A stretch of DNA of 64,000 nucleotides from Gordonia sp. SL306 (GTDB lineage Bacteria > Actinomycetota > Actinomycetes > Mycobacteriales > Mycobacteriaceae), in contig NZ_CP113063.1 in the NCBI RefSeq assembly GCF_026625785.1, positions 3,410,001 through 3,474,000 on the forward strand, read 5' to 3'. Both the position numbers and the translations under genes were made by a program. Of this stretch, positions 8,892 to 17,604 are shown piece by piece; the first letter of the stretch is position 1; each line of letters begins with the position of its first letter. The notes beneath the pieces were generated by a model. The model made no database searches and had not been told where the DNA came from. It was given only the letters and a program-made list of their open reading frames with translations.

Positions 8892-9848
8892 ATGCGCGTC
8901 GGAGTGATGATCGGGCCGGAACGGGGCGATTCCGCCCGCAAGGCCGGTCGAATGCTGAAAGACATCGAATGGGCGGAGTCCGCGGGCATGGACACCGCGT
9001 GGATTCCGCAGGTGCCGTCCGATTTCGACGCCCTGGTCACCGTCACGATGATGGCGACGCGCACCTCGCGGATCGAACTCGGCACAGCCGTCGTCCCGTT
9101 GCAGGCGCAACATCCCATCGCACTGGCGCGCCAGGCCCTGTCCGCGCACGCGGTGGCCGACGGGCGACTCGCGCTCGGAGTGGGGCCGTCTCACCACTGG
9201 ATCGTGCAGGACATGCTCGGTCTGCCGTACGAGCGACCGGCACGCTTCACCCGTGACTACCTCGACGTCCTGGATCAGGCACTGACCGGGCCGGGGGCCG
9301 TCGATGTCGAGAACGACTCGTTCACCGTGCACAACCCGCTCGAACTCGGTCCGGTCAGCCCGGTGCCGGTGCTGCTGGCCGCGCTCGGGCCGGTGATGCT
9401 GAATCTGGCGGGTGAACGCACCGACGGCACCATCCTGTGGATGGCAGACCACCGTGCCATCGCCGATCACGTGGTTCCCCGGATCACCAAGGCCGCCGAC
9501 AACGTCGGCCGTCCGGCTCCACGCGTCGTCGCGGGTCTGCCCGTGTGTCTGTGCCGTCCATCGGAGGTCGACGAGGCGCGTGAGCGCGCGAATCGCATTC
9601 TGGCCGAGGCGGAATACTCGCCCAACTATCAGCGTCTACTCGAACAGGGAGAGGCGCGCAACGTCGGCGATCTGTGCGTGGCCGGCGACGAGGAGGCGAT
9701 CCTCGAGCAGTTCCGTCGTTACGCCGACGCGGGCGTGACCGATCTGTCGATGCGCCTGCTCCCGATCGGTGATACGCGCGACGAACTGGTGGCGTCGAAG
9801 TACCGCACCCGCGAGGTGGTCGCCGAGCTGGTGAAGGAACTGCGTTGA
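8892..9848 (+). CDS. LLM-class (luciferase-like) oxidoreductase, probably F420-dependent
   Basis: The 318-residue protein is a luciferase-like TIM barrel, and many actinobacterial members use coenzyme F420. Seen are MRVGVMIGPERG at the start, IELGTAVVPLQAQHP, the family segment GRLALGVGPSH, and VPVLLAALGPVMLNLAGERTDG. The start follows GGAGGAATC. It is third in the mutase operon and overlaps the CoA-transferase start by 4 bases, so it probably reduces or oxidises an intermediate close to the mutase step. The cofactor is inferred from family membership, and FMN with an unsaturated acyl-CoA is an alternative. Confidence 0.8.
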   Translation: MRVGVMIGPERGDSARKAGRMLKDIEWAESAGMDTAWIPQVPSDFDALVTVTMMATRTSRIELGTAVVPLQAQHPIALARQALSAHAVADGRLALGVGPSHHWIVQDMLGLPYERPARFTRDYLDVLDQALTGPGAVDVENDSFTVHNPLELGPVSPVPVLLAALGPVMLNLAGERTDGTILWMADHRAIADHVVPRITKAADNVGRPAPRVVAGLPVCLCRPSEVDEARERANRILAEAEYSPNYQRLLEQGEARNVGDLCVAGDEEAILEQFRRYADAGVTDLSMRLLPIGDTRDELVASKYRTREVVAELVKELR

Positions 9849-10918
9849 GTCCCAGTGGTACCGGGGATGCCACGGCTGTCGGTCCGTTGGCCGGTATCCG
9901 AGTCCTGGAGGTCGGCACGATGCTGGCCGGCCCCTACGCGACGATGATGCTCGCGGACCTGGGCGCCGAGGTGATCAAGATCGAGCCGCGGGGCGGCGAC
10001 ATCTCCCGGCAGGTGAGTGACGAGTACTTCGCCAGCCTGAACCGGGGAAAGCGCAGTGTGCGTCTGGACCTCACGGCGGCCGAGGGGAGGCAGAGCCTCG
10101 GCGAGCTCGTCGGGACCGCGCACGCGCTGCTGGTGAATCTGAAACCGTCGGCGATCCACCGTCTCGGGCTGACGTATTCGTCGTTGCGTGAGTTCAACGA
10201 ACGCATCGTCTGCGTCGCGATCACCGGCTTCGGACTCAACGGCGGCGACGATCCGGCCTTCGACTACGTGGTGCAGGCGGCGACCGGGGTGGCCGCGATG
10301 ACCGGTGATCCGGATGGGCCGCCGACACTGCCCGGCTATTCATCTGCCGACAATTCGACGGGACTCACCGCCGCGCTCGGCCTCCTCGCCCAGATCATCT
10401 CGGGGCGTGGCGGACAGATCGACGTCTCGCTGCGGGACGTGATGCTGTCACAACTCAACTACCACGCCTCGGCCTACCTCGACGCCGGTGTCCGACCGGT
10501 GCGCAGGCCACACGGTGCGCATTCGTTCTACGTACCGGCGCAGATCTTCCCGACCGCCGAGGGACACCTGGCGCTGTTCATCACCCACGATTCGTTCTGG
10601 AAGTCGTTTGCCGAGGAAGCGGGTGTCGCCGGGTTCTGGCAGATGGCCGAACGTGCGGCCAATCGTGATGCCGTGATCGATCTGGTCACCACCGCGCTGG
10701 CCGTGGATTCCGCCGTGAATTGGCAAGAACGACTGCGCAAGTGGGGTGTACCCGCTGCGGCGGTGCGCACCCTGCCGGAGGCGCTCGACGACACCCCGGA
10801 GGCGGTGGTCGCGGTCGGCCAGCGCCGCGCCGTGGGATGTCCGATACACGTGGACGGATTCGAGCCGGACTACACGCCGGCGCCGATGCTCGGTGAGATG
10901 AGCGCACCGACGAGCTGA
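9845..10918 (+). CDS. CaiB/BaiF-type (family III) CoA transferase
   Basis: Family III CoA transferases move CoA between carboxylic acids through an aspartyl-CoA thioester. This 357-residue protein shows LEVGTMLAGPYATMMLADLGAEVIKIEP at the N-terminus, LNRGKRSVRLDL, and the catalytic Asp in AFDYVVQAATG. The C-terminal part is somewhat short (families usually reach about 400 residues). It starts at a TTG that overlaps the preceding stop, so it is coupled to the LLM gene. It ends the mutase operon before a hairpin. A role in activating the mutase substrate or releasing its product is likely. Confidence 0.88.
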   Translation: MSPSGTGDATAVGPLAGIRVLEVGTMLAGPYATMMLADLGAEVIKIEPRGGDISRQVSDEYFASLNRGKRSVRLDLTAAEGRQSLGELVGTAHALLVNLKPSAIHRLGLTYSSLREFNERIVCVAITGFGLNGGDDPAFDYVVQAATGVAAMTGDPDGPPTLPGYSSADNSTGLTAALGLLAQIISGRGGQIDVSLRDVMLSQLNYHASAYLDAGVRPVRRPHGAHSFYVPAQIFPTAEGHLALFITHDSFWKSFAEEAGVAGFWQMAERAANRDAVIDLVTTALAVDSAVNWQERLRKWGVPAAAVRTLPEALDDTPEAVVAVGQRRAVGCPIHVDGFEPDYTPAPMLGEMSAPTS

Positions 10919-10943
10919 GAGGGATGCCCGCCGATGCGCTCAT

Positions 10944-10970
10944 CGGTGCCGGCGAAGGATCCCGGCACCG
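10944..10970. terminator. Hairpin between mutase operon and convergent reductase operon
   Basis: A 9-bp stem (CGGTGCCGG with CCGGCACCG) and a 9-nt loop lie in the 60-base gap between convergent stops. No T-run follows. It is probably a bidirectional terminator. Confidence 0.6.
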
Positions 10971-10978
10971 GTCGGTGA

Positions 10979-11293
10979 TCAGCTCTCGGTGACGACCTCG
11001 AGGAAGCGCATGACCGGGGGCGGGTCCATCTGCATGGCATCGCTCATGGTGAAGCCGCCGTTGCGAAACGCTGTGAAGAGTCCTCGGGCAGCATCTTTCA
11101 GATCGGTTCCGTCGATCTCGTAGAGGGAGACGAGCGTGCCGTCGTCATCGATCGGACGCAGGCGCCGCCCCGAGACGAAGCCGTCGAGTTTCAGTACCTC
11201 CGGCATGTGCACGTCGTCGTACCACTGGCCGAACTCCTCCGCGCGGTCTGGCGAGCTCGGTCGACCTTCTACCATCAGAATGCCTTTGGGCAT
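10979..11293 (-). CDS. Small dimeric alpha-beta barrel (EthD-like) protein
   Basis: The 104-residue protein begins PKGILMVEGRPSSP and contains EFGQWYDDVHMPEVLKLDGFVSG, a pattern typical of EthD-like or related ferredoxin-fold dimers. Members often assist degradation of ethers, polyketides or ring compounds, and the biochemical role is usually unproved. It has an AAAGGA ribosome site. It sits 78 bases downstream of the flavin/2Fe-2S reductase gene in the same direction, so it is probably co-transcribed from the promoter with box 2. Confidence 0.6.
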   Translation of the reverse strand: MPKGILMVEGRPSSPDRAEEFGQWYDDVHMPEVLKLDGFVSGRRLRPIDDDGTLVSLYEIDGTDLKDAARGLFTAFRNGGFTMSDAMQMDPPPVMRFLEVVTES

Positions 11294-11371
11294 GTGTGAT
11301 TCCTTTCTCGTGCTGTCGATGATGTGGTGCGGTGTCGTGCTGCGGTATGGATACTGCGAGGCGACGAGCGA

Positions 11372-12454
11372 TCAGGCCTCGTAGTCGACGACCGTTGTCT
11401 CCGTGTCGGGTACGGCCTGGCAGGTGAGAACGTAACCGTCCTCGATCTCGTCGTCCTCGAGGGCGTCGTTGACCCGCATCGTGGCGGTGCCCTCGTCGAG
11501 GTGGGCCATGCAGGTGGCACAGTTGCCCGCTTCGCACGAGAACGGTGGCGTCAGACCGGCCCGCCGCCCCGACTCCAGCAAGGTCTCGTTCGGTTGGCGG
11601 TCGACAGTGACCTTCTTGCGGCCGAGTTTGATTGTGATCGTGCCGGTGACGCCCTGATCGTCGTCGGATGCCGTGTCGGACGTCGTGGTCGCTGCACCGG
11701 ATTCGAGGTCGTCGCCTCCCGATTCGGTCGATTCCGCCTCGTCGGACTCAGCGATCGGCAGGGCCGCAGCGGCGCCGAAGCGTTCGATGTGGATGGATGC
11801 GGACTCGGGCAGGATCGATTCGACGAGGTCCATGAAGGGTTCCGGGCCGCAGACATAGAAGTTCGCGTCGACATCGTCGCCGATGAAATCGCGGACGGCC
11901 GATTCGGTGAGGAAGCCGTTCTGCTCGTCGAGGCTGCGGATAACCGAGAGTCTGCCGGGGTATCGCTGCTCGAGCTCAGCGAGCCCCGCGTCGAAGATGA
12001 CGGCGTCGCGATCACGGTCGGCGCAGAGCAGTCGGACCGCACGGTCGGTTGTCGCGAGCGCGCTCTTGGCGATGGAGAATATCGGGGTGATCCCGCTGCC
12101 GCCACTGAAACCCAAGATCGGCGCGGTGTCGTCGGTGAGACAGAAGAGCCCGGCGGGACGTGACATGTCGATGACATCGCCCTCCCCGACGTTGTCGAGG
12201 ATCCAGTTCGACACCCGTCCGCCCGCCACCCGCTTGACAGTGGTTGCCAGCTCGTCATCGGTCTCGGGGGAACTGGACATGGAGTAGGAGCGGTAGAGCT
12301 CCTCGCCGTCGACGGTCACGCGGAAGGTGCAGAACTGTCCCGCCTTGTAGGTCACCGGCCCCGTCTCCGGAGCGAGTACGTAGGTACGCGCGTCGTCGGT
12401 CTCCTTGACGACCCGGGTCACGGTCGCTTGCTGGAACAGTGGTGGTCTCGCCAC
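11372..12454 (-). CDS. Oxygenase reductase: FAD/NAD ferredoxin reductase with C-terminal 2Fe-2S domain
   Basis: The 360-residue protein is built like KshB/PaaE/HmpX reductases. The FAD site is RSYSMSS at 55-61, the NAD site GGSGITP at 118-124 and CGPEPFM at 202-208, and a plant-type 2Fe-2S domain has C307, C312, C315 and C345. It passes electrons from NADH to an oxygenase. A Ser/Thr/Asp/Glu-rich linker at about 236-267 before the iron-sulfur domain is longer than usual. The GTG start at 12454 has an AGAGG site 7 bases ahead. The only Rieske oxygenase in the window, at 32597, is its likely partner although the genes are 20 kb apart. Confidence 0.9.
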   Translation of the reverse strand: MARPPLFQQATVTRVVKETDDARTYVLAPETGPVTYKAGQFCTFRVTVDGEELYRSYSMSSSPETDDELATTVKRVAGGRVSNWILDNVGEGDVIDMSRPAGLFCLTDDTAPILGFSGGSGITPIFSIAKSALATTDRAVRLLCADRDRDAVIFDAGLAELEQRYPGRLSVIRSLDEQNGFLTESAVRDFIGDDVDANFYVCGPEPFMDLVESILPESASIHIERFGAAAALPIAESDEAESTESGGDDLESGAATTTSDTASDDDQGVTGTITIKLGRKKVTVDRQPNETLLESGRRAGLTPPFSCEAGNCATCMAHLDEGTATMRVNDALEDDEIEDGYVLTCQAVPDTETTVVDYEA

Positions 12455-12489
12455 GGTCCATCCTCTCGGTATTGAGATTCTGCCTCTGT

Positions 12490-12504
12490 GAGAACTATAT
12501 TCTC
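12490..12504. promoter_or_regulatory. 15-bp regulon box 2 (GAGAACTATATTCTC)
   Basis: This copy of the cluster palindrome lies 35 bases upstream of the reductase start and 80 bases upstream of the divergent ligase start. A looser copy with a 6-base centre follows at 12510-12525. One site could control both directions. Confidence 0.8.
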
Positions 12505-12584
12505 TCATTGAGGTACGATCTTCTCAAGGTGCTTGTGGGAGATCCCTGTGATTCGACCGGAATCTGCCCGGAGGGGGTGATGGC

Positions 12585-14018
12585 GTGACGGAGGCAGTGG
12601 CCCTCGCCTTCGACGACGCGACCTACACCCTCCGCCACCTCGATGAGCTGGCAGGCGGCCTTGCCGCCGAGCTCTCGGCGACCGGGGTGCGACGCGGCTC
12701 GCGAGTCGCCCTGATGTCGTCCAACCGCCCAGAATTCGTAGTGGCCGTGCGTGCCATCTGGCGGCTGGGTGCGGCCGTGGTGCTGATCAGTCCCGCATGG
12801 CGAACGGTCGAGGTCGCTCATGCGCTCGACGTGGCGGGCGCCACGCATGCGGTCGGCGACAATGCGGTCCTCGCCGATCTGATGGCGATGCGCGACCTCG
12901 ACGAGACCATCCCGCGGGGAGGTGCAGCGTTCGCCGAACCGGACTCCGACGACGACGCTGTGTTCGTGTTCAGCTCGGGCACCACCGGAATGCCCAAGGC
13001 CGTGCGGCACACCCATGCATCCTTCGGAACCGCTGTCCGGCATTGGCGGGATGCGCTGGAGCTGACCGACGCGGATCGCATCCAGGTGCTCACGCCGCCG
13101 TCGCACATCCTCGGCCTCCTCAACATCGTCACCGCACTCGACACGGGCGTCTGGGTTCGCCTGCACCGACGTTTCGACCTCGACACCATGCTCAGGCACA
13201 TCGAGATCGACCGGATCACCGTCGAGATGGCGGTCGCACCGATCGCCTTGGCGATCGCATCGCACCCGGATCTGGAGAGTTTCGATCTCTCCTCCCTCCG
13301 GTACATCATGTGGGGCGCAACGCCTGTGACGACGAGTGTCGCAGAGGAGGTCACCCGACGCACGGGTGTCGGGTGGCTGCCCGCCTACGGTGCCAGCGAA
13401 GTCCCGGTGATCGCGTGCAACCCGATCGACGGGGCGCGTCTCGACACGGTGGGGCGTGCGGTCCCGGGCGTGCACGTCCGGGCTGTCGACCTCGAGACCG
13501 GGGTGCCGTCACCGCCGGGGGTGCCCGGGGAGATCGTCATTCGGTCGCCGTCGCTGATGGCCGGCTATCTACCCGAATCCGAGAACGACGACGCCTTCGT
13601 GGACGGCTGGTACCGCACCGGTGACGTCGGTGTGGTGGACGCCGACGGCTGGATCGCCCTCGTCGATCGGTCGAAGGAGATGATCAAGGTCCGCGGTTTC
13701 CAGGTGGCGCCCGCGGAGATCGAAGCGGTGCTGCACGGGCATCGCGCGGTTGCCGACTGCGCGGTGTTCGGCGTCGACGACGGAGTCGGGGGTGAACGCA
13801 TCGTCGCCGCGGTGCGGACGGTCGCGCCGATCGAACCCGGCGACCTCATCGACCTCGTCGGTGCAGCGCTGGCCAGCTACAAACGGCCGAGCGCGATCGT
13901 GTTCGTCGACGACATACCCCGGCTCCCGTCGGGCAAGGTGCTGCGCCGGGTGCTGAGAGACACGGTGGTGAGAGACAGAGTGTTGGAGGAGAGCCATGGA
14001 TGTACGTCTGACAAGTGA
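12585..14018 (+). CDS. Acyl-CoA synthetase (AMP-forming ligase)
   Basis: This 477-residue ANL-superfamily enzyme activates a carboxylic acid with ATP and CoA. Motifs run in order: P-loop FSSGTTGMPKAV near 130, YGASEVP near 270, GWYRTGDVG near 345, the hinge region KEMIKVRGFQVAP, and the C-terminal catalytic Lys in LPSGKVLRR. It is shorter than FadD proteins because the N-terminal region is compact. The GTG start has GGAGG 10 bases ahead. It is first in a four-gene operon with a paired acyl-CoA dehydrogenase and a hydratase, so its acid feeds the dehydrogenase. Confidence 0.88.
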   Translation: MTEAVALAFDDATYTLRHLDELAGGLAAELSATGVRRGSRVALMSSNRPEFVVAVRAIWRLGAAVVLISPAWRTVEVAHALDVAGATHAVGDNAVLADLMAMRDLDETIPRGGAAFAEPDSDDDAVFVFSSGTTGMPKAVRHTHASFGTAVRHWRDALELTDADRIQVLTPPSHILGLLNIVTALDTGVWVRLHRRFDLDTMLRHIEIDRITVEMAVAPIALAIASHPDLESFDLSSLRYIMWGATPVTTSVAEEVTRRTGVGWLPAYGASEVPVIACNPIDGARLDTVGRAVPGVHVRAVDLETGVPSPPGVPGEIVIRSPSLMAGYLPESENDDAFVDGWYRTGDVGVVDADGWIALVDRSKEMIKVRGFQVAPAEIEAVLHGHRAVADCAVFGVDDGVGGERIVAAVRTVAPIEPGDLIDLVGAALASYKRPSAIVFVDDIPRLPSGKVLRRVLRDTVVRDRVLEESHGCTSDK

Positions 14019-14904
14019 GCAATCGCAATTGCGCGATGCCGCAGCCAAACTGGCCGACGATCTGGGCCCCGGCTCGGTCGCCGACCTCGAGGACGGCACC
14101 AGGCGGGATCGGCTCGCGGCAGCGATCGACCGAACAGGCTGGCGCAGTCTTCGGTCCGACAGCGCCACCGGCGTCGAGGTCGCGATCGTCGCCGAGGAGT
14201 TCGGCAGAGGACTGGTCGACGCGGCCTTCCTCGGACCGACGCTCGCCGACGATCTGCTCCGGCACACCGGAGACGTTGCAGGTGCGGCAACGCTGGCGAT
14301 CGACGGCCTCGCCCCGGACGCCGATGGTCTCGACCGCGTGGTGACCCTGGACGGAACCTCCGTCCGAGAGGGGAGGGCAGGCGGGATCGTGCCGTCGGAA
14401 GACCTCACACGGGTCGCCAAGCACGTTGACACGGTGGATGATTCGCCGATCGTGACGTTGTCCGACGACGACGCGCAACGCTTTCGTGCACTGGCATTGG
14501 TGGTGACCGCCGCCGACATCCTCGGAGCGGCCCGTGGCGCCCAGGCCCTGGCCTGTGACTACGCCAAGATCCGGGAGCAGTACGGGAAGACGATCGGTTC
14601 CTATCAGGCCGTCGGCCACATGCTGGCCGAGAGCCTCGCGGTACTCGAGGGATCGGCGAGCATTCTCCGCCACGCGGCCTGGGCGGTCGACGAACTGGAA
14701 CCGGCCGAAGCGGTCGGTGCCGCCCAGATGGCCAAGCTGTACTGCGCGCGATCCGCCCGAACCGTGTGCGAGAACTCGATTCAAGTGCACGGCGGCATCG
14801 GCAACACGTGGGAATGCCTCGCACACGTCCATCTGCGGCGAGTTCTGGTGTCTACCGAGAACTTTCCGGTGAGCCTGAAGGAGATCGACCTTGGACTATC
14901 GTGA
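13996..14904 (+). CDS. Acyl-CoA dehydrogenase, smaller subunit of pair 1
   Basis: The 302-residue protein is a reduced acyl-CoA dehydrogenase. It retains the helical C-terminal domain (REQYGKTIGSYQAVGHMLAE and QVHGGIGNTWE) while the middle beta domain is short. The next gene encodes a more complete 361-residue partner. Such adjacent unequal pairs form alpha2-beta2 enzymes in actinobacterial steroid side-chain degradation (ChsE1-ChsE2 in Mycobacterium tuberculosis). It starts inside the ligase gene with a GGAGGAG site. The pair probably introduces an alpha-beta double bond in a bulky CoA ester. Confidence 0.82.
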   Translation: MDVRLTSEQSQLRDAAAKLADDLGPGSVADLEDGTRRDRLAAAIDRTGWRSLRSDSATGVEVAIVAEEFGRGLVDAAFLGPTLADDLLRHTGDVAGAATLAIDGLAPDADGLDRVVTLDGTSVREGRAGGIVPSEDLTRVAKHVDTVDDSPIVTLSDDDAQRFRALALVVTAADILGAARGAQALACDYAKIREQYGKTIGSYQAVGHMLAESLAVLEGSASILRHAAWAVDELEPAEAVGAAQMAKLYCARSARTVCENSIQVHGGIGNTWECLAHVHLRRVLVSTENFPVSLKEIDLGLS

Positions 14905-15976
14905 CTCCACCGACGAAGGCGCATTCCGGGAACGACTGCGGGGCTGGCTCTCCGAGCACGCCGCCGAGTTCCCGACGTCCGGTGACGAATACTGGGCCCG
15001 CCAGGGCGAGTGGCACCAGGCGCTCTACGAGGCCGGCTTCTTCGGCCTCTCCTGGCCGGCGAAATTCGGTGGCCACGACCTGGCGCCGGTCTACGACGTG
15101 ATCCTCGACGAGGAGATAGCCCGTGCCGGCGCACCGCCGCGGCCGAGCCTGGGCTATCTGCTACACGGGCTCGGGAGGCATGCGAGTCCGGAACTGCAGG
15201 AACGGTTCCTGCCGGGGATGATCAACGGCACCGAACGCTGGTGCCAGGGCTTCTCGGAACCCGGCGCGGGATCGGATCTGGCGTCGTTGCGGACCACCGC
15301 GACCCGTGAGGGCGACCACTACGTGATCAACGGGCACAAGATCTGGACGAGCTATTCCGACGTGGCGGATTGGTGTCTGCTGCTCGCCCGTACCGATCCC
15401 GACGCCCCGCGGCACCGTGGCATCTCCGCGTTCATCATCTCGATGAAACAGCAGGGGATCGAACAGCGGCCGCTGAAGATGATGAGTGGCATCACCACGG
15501 AATTCGGCCAGGTGCTCTTCGACGGCGCGCGGGTGCCCGCTGATCAGATGATCGGCGCACCGGGCGAGGGATGGGCGCTCGCGATGACCGTCGTCGGGCA
15601 CGAGCGGGAGCCCTCGACACTGGGATATGTCGCCCGATACGGCAAACTCGTCCGCCAACTGGCCAAGCGCTCGGACGAGTACTCGGAAGAAATCGCCTGG
15701 GCGGCAGTGCAGACCGAGATGCTGCGACTGCACGTGCGCAGACGCCTGTCCGAACAACTCGACGGCGTCTCGCACACGTCGGAGGGATCGCTGGACAAAC
15801 TCTTGATGACCTGGGTCGATCAGTCCGTCGGCCACGCGGCCGTGTCGGTCGGCGGGACCAAGGACCCGGAACTGTTGAGCGCGTACCTGTACAGCCGTGC
15901 ACAGAGTGTCATGGGTGGTACGTCGCAGATCCAGAAGAACATCATCGCATCGAGACTGCTCGGATTGGGAGTGTGA
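14891..15976 (+). CDS. Acyl-CoA dehydrogenase, larger subunit of pair 1
   Basis: The 361-residue protein has the FAD-binding core of acyl-CoA dehydrogenases: GFSEPGAGSDLASL near residue 120, then INGHKIWTS, and the C-terminal MGGTSQIQKNIIASRLLGLG that closes the flavin site. It starts at TTG 14891, 14 bases inside the previous gene, so the two are translationally coupled. Together they should make a heterotetramer. The order ligase, dehydrogenase pair, hydratase gives the first steps of a beta-oxidation round. Confidence 0.88.
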   Translation: MDYRDSTDEGAFRERLRGWLSEHAAEFPTSGDEYWARQGEWHQALYEAGFFGLSWPAKFGGHDLAPVYDVILDEEIARAGAPPRPSLGYLLHGLGRHASPELQERFLPGMINGTERWCQGFSEPGAGSDLASLRTTATREGDHYVINGHKIWTSYSDVADWCLLLARTDPDAPRHRGISAFIISMKQQGIEQRPLKMMSGITTEFGQVLFDGARVPADQMIGAPGEGWALAMTVVGHEREPSTLGYVARYGKLVRQLAKRSDEYSEEIAWAAVQTEMLRLHVRRRLSEQLDGVSHTSEGSLDKLLMTWVDQSVGHAAVSVGGTKDPELLSAYLYSRAQSVMGGTSQIQKNIIASRLLGLGV

Positions 15977-15977
15977 C

Positions 15978-16745
15978 ATGTACGGGATGCCCGAGGAGAT
16001 CGAGGTCACCGCGGAGGGGCCACTGCGGATCATCACGCTGAATCGTCCGGACGCGCTCAACGCGGTCAACGACGCCCTGCATTCCGGGCTGGCCGAGCTG
16101 TGGACGCGCTTGAGCGAGGACCCGCAGGTGCGCGCCACAGTGCTCACGGGCCGCGGCAAGGCATTCTCGGCGGGAGGCGACTTCGGCTACCTCAAGGAGC
16201 TCGGTGAGGATGCGGCTCTGCGGGCCAAGACCATTCGGCACGGACGTGAATTGGTGCTCGGCATGGCCAGGTGCCGGGTCCCGGTGATCAGTGCCGTCAA
16301 CGGGCCCGCGGTGGGGCTGGGGTGCAGCCTCGTCGCCCTCAGCGACATGGTGTACATGAATCCAGCGGCCTACCTGGCCGACCCGCACGTTCAGGTGGGC
16401 CTGGTGGCGGCCGACGGCGGACCGTTGACGTGGCCACTGCAGATCAGTCTGTTGCAGGCCAAGGAGTTCGCGCTGACCGGCACCCGGATCTCGGCGGAAC
16501 GGGCGGTCGGACTCGGGCTGGCGAACCACGTGGCCGACGACCCCTTCTCCGAGGCGATCGTGTGCGCGAAGAAGATGATGGAGCTGCCGCAGCAGGCTGT
16601 CGAGTCCACCAAGCGGATGCTCAACATCCACCTCGAACGTGCGGTGCTCGCGAGCCTCGACTACGCAAATGCGGCCGAGGATCTCTCGTTCCAGACCGAC
16701 GACTTCCGGGCCACCATCGCGCGCCTGACGGCGCCCAAGAGCTGA
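15978..16745 (+). CDS. Enoyl-CoA hydratase/isomerase family protein
   Basis: The crotonase-fold protein of 255 residues shows ITLNRPDALNAV, the oxyanion-hole segment GKAFSAGGDFGY and VNGPAVGLGCSL. The active-site loop reads DPHVQVGLVAADGGPL instead of the classical PE..LG..PG.GG, a subfamily with an Asp in place of one catalytic Glu. The start is one base after the dehydrogenase stop. It probably hydrates the double bond made by dehydrogenase pair 1, though isomerase activity is possible. Confidence 0.85.
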   Translation: MYGMPEEIEVTAEGPLRIITLNRPDALNAVNDALHSGLAELWTRLSEDPQVRATVLTGRGKAFSAGGDFGYLKELGEDAALRAKTIRHGRELVLGMARCRVPVISAVNGPAVGLGCSLVALSDMVYMNPAAYLADPHVQVGLVAADGGPLTWPLQISLLQAKEFALTGTRISAERAVGLGLANHVADDPFSEAIVCAKKMMELPQQAVESTKRMLNIHLERAVLASLDYANAAEDLSFQTDDFRATIARLTAPKS

Positions 16746-16752
16746 GTCGGCC

Positions 16753-16823
16753 GTTCTGGCCGCACCTTCCGCCTCTGGCCGCAGCATCAGCTGCAAGCCG
16801 GAACACGGAAGTGCGGCCGGAAC
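16753..16823. terminator. Imperfect hairpin between convergent operons
   Basis: GTTCTGGCCGCACCTTCCG (16753-16771) pairs, with one mismatch and one bulge, with CGGAAGTGCGGCCGGAAC (about 16805-16823) across a 33-base loop. It lies in the gap between the hydratase and the convergent SDR. Confidence 0.5.
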
Positions 16824-16833
16824 GCCGGGAGGT

Positions 16834-17604
16834 TCAGAATCGCCGGGCGGCTGAGGGGTAGGCGGCCAGCAGTTCCTCGGAACGCTGGACCGTTCCGGTG
16901 ATGCCGTCGGCGCGCTGTGCGGCCAGGATCGTCGCGGCATGGCCCATGGTCTCCGGTGGCTCGACCATCTCCGGCGGGATCTCCCGTCCGCCGCCTGCGG
17001 CCTGCCAGCCCTCGGTGAGAACCACCCGGGTGGGGCTCAGACAGTTGACCGCGACGTCGTCGTCGCGAAGATCGTGTGCCAGGCCGAGATAGAGCCGCTC
17101 GACCGCTGCCTTGGACACCCAGTAGGCATTCGCGCCACGGTCGATCATCCCGACTCCGCTCGTCGTGACCGCCAGCAGGGAGCCGCCGCCCCGCGCGCGC
17201 AGATGCGGGATCGCGGCCTTGGTCACCAGGAACGTCCCGGTCAGGTTCACGTCGAGGCAGAGCTGCCATCGTTTGAGCGGTGTGGACTCCACGGGCCCGA
17301 GCCACAGCACACCTGCGTTCGCGACCACGATGTCGACGCCGCCGAACTCGTCGACGGTGGTGTCGAACGCCGCGGCCACCGATTGTTCGTCGGTGATGTC
17401 GCATGCGACCGGGAGCGCCGTACCGCCCGCCGCGGTGATCGACTGGGCAACATCGTGGATCGTGCCCGGGACGCGTCCGACCGTCTCGGTTCGGGCCGCC
17501 ACCGCCACCGCGGCACCGGCCGAGGCCAGTGCCGCGGCGACGGCCGCCCCGATGCCCCGGCTCGCGCCGGCGACGAAGGCGACCTTGCCGTCGAGGACGG
17601 TCAC
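16834..17604 (-). CDS. Short-chain dehydrogenase/reductase
   Basis: The 256-residue SDR has the cofactor motif GASRGIGAA, the NAG of VVANAGV, and YWVSK as the YxxxK catalytic pair. It oxidises or reduces a hydroxyl/keto group with NAD(P). The start is a GTG that overlaps the stop of the upstream SDR (GTGA), so the two are coupled. The C-terminus (QRSEELLAAYP) is unusual for an SDR and has no quinone or fatty-acid signature. The substrate is not evident. Confidence 0.85.
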   Translation of the reverse strand: MTVLDGKVAFVAGASRGIGAAVAAALASAGAAVAVAARTETVGRVPGTIHDVAQSITAAGGTALPVACDITDEQSVAAAFDTTVDEFGGVDIVVANAGVLWLGPVESTPLKRWQLCLDVNLTGTFLVTKAAIPHLRARGGGSLLAVTTSGVGMIDRGANAYWVSKAAVERLYLGLAHDLRDDDVAVNCLSPTRVVLTEGWQAAGGGREIPPEMVEPPETMGHAATILAAQRADGITGTVQRSEELLAAYPSAARRF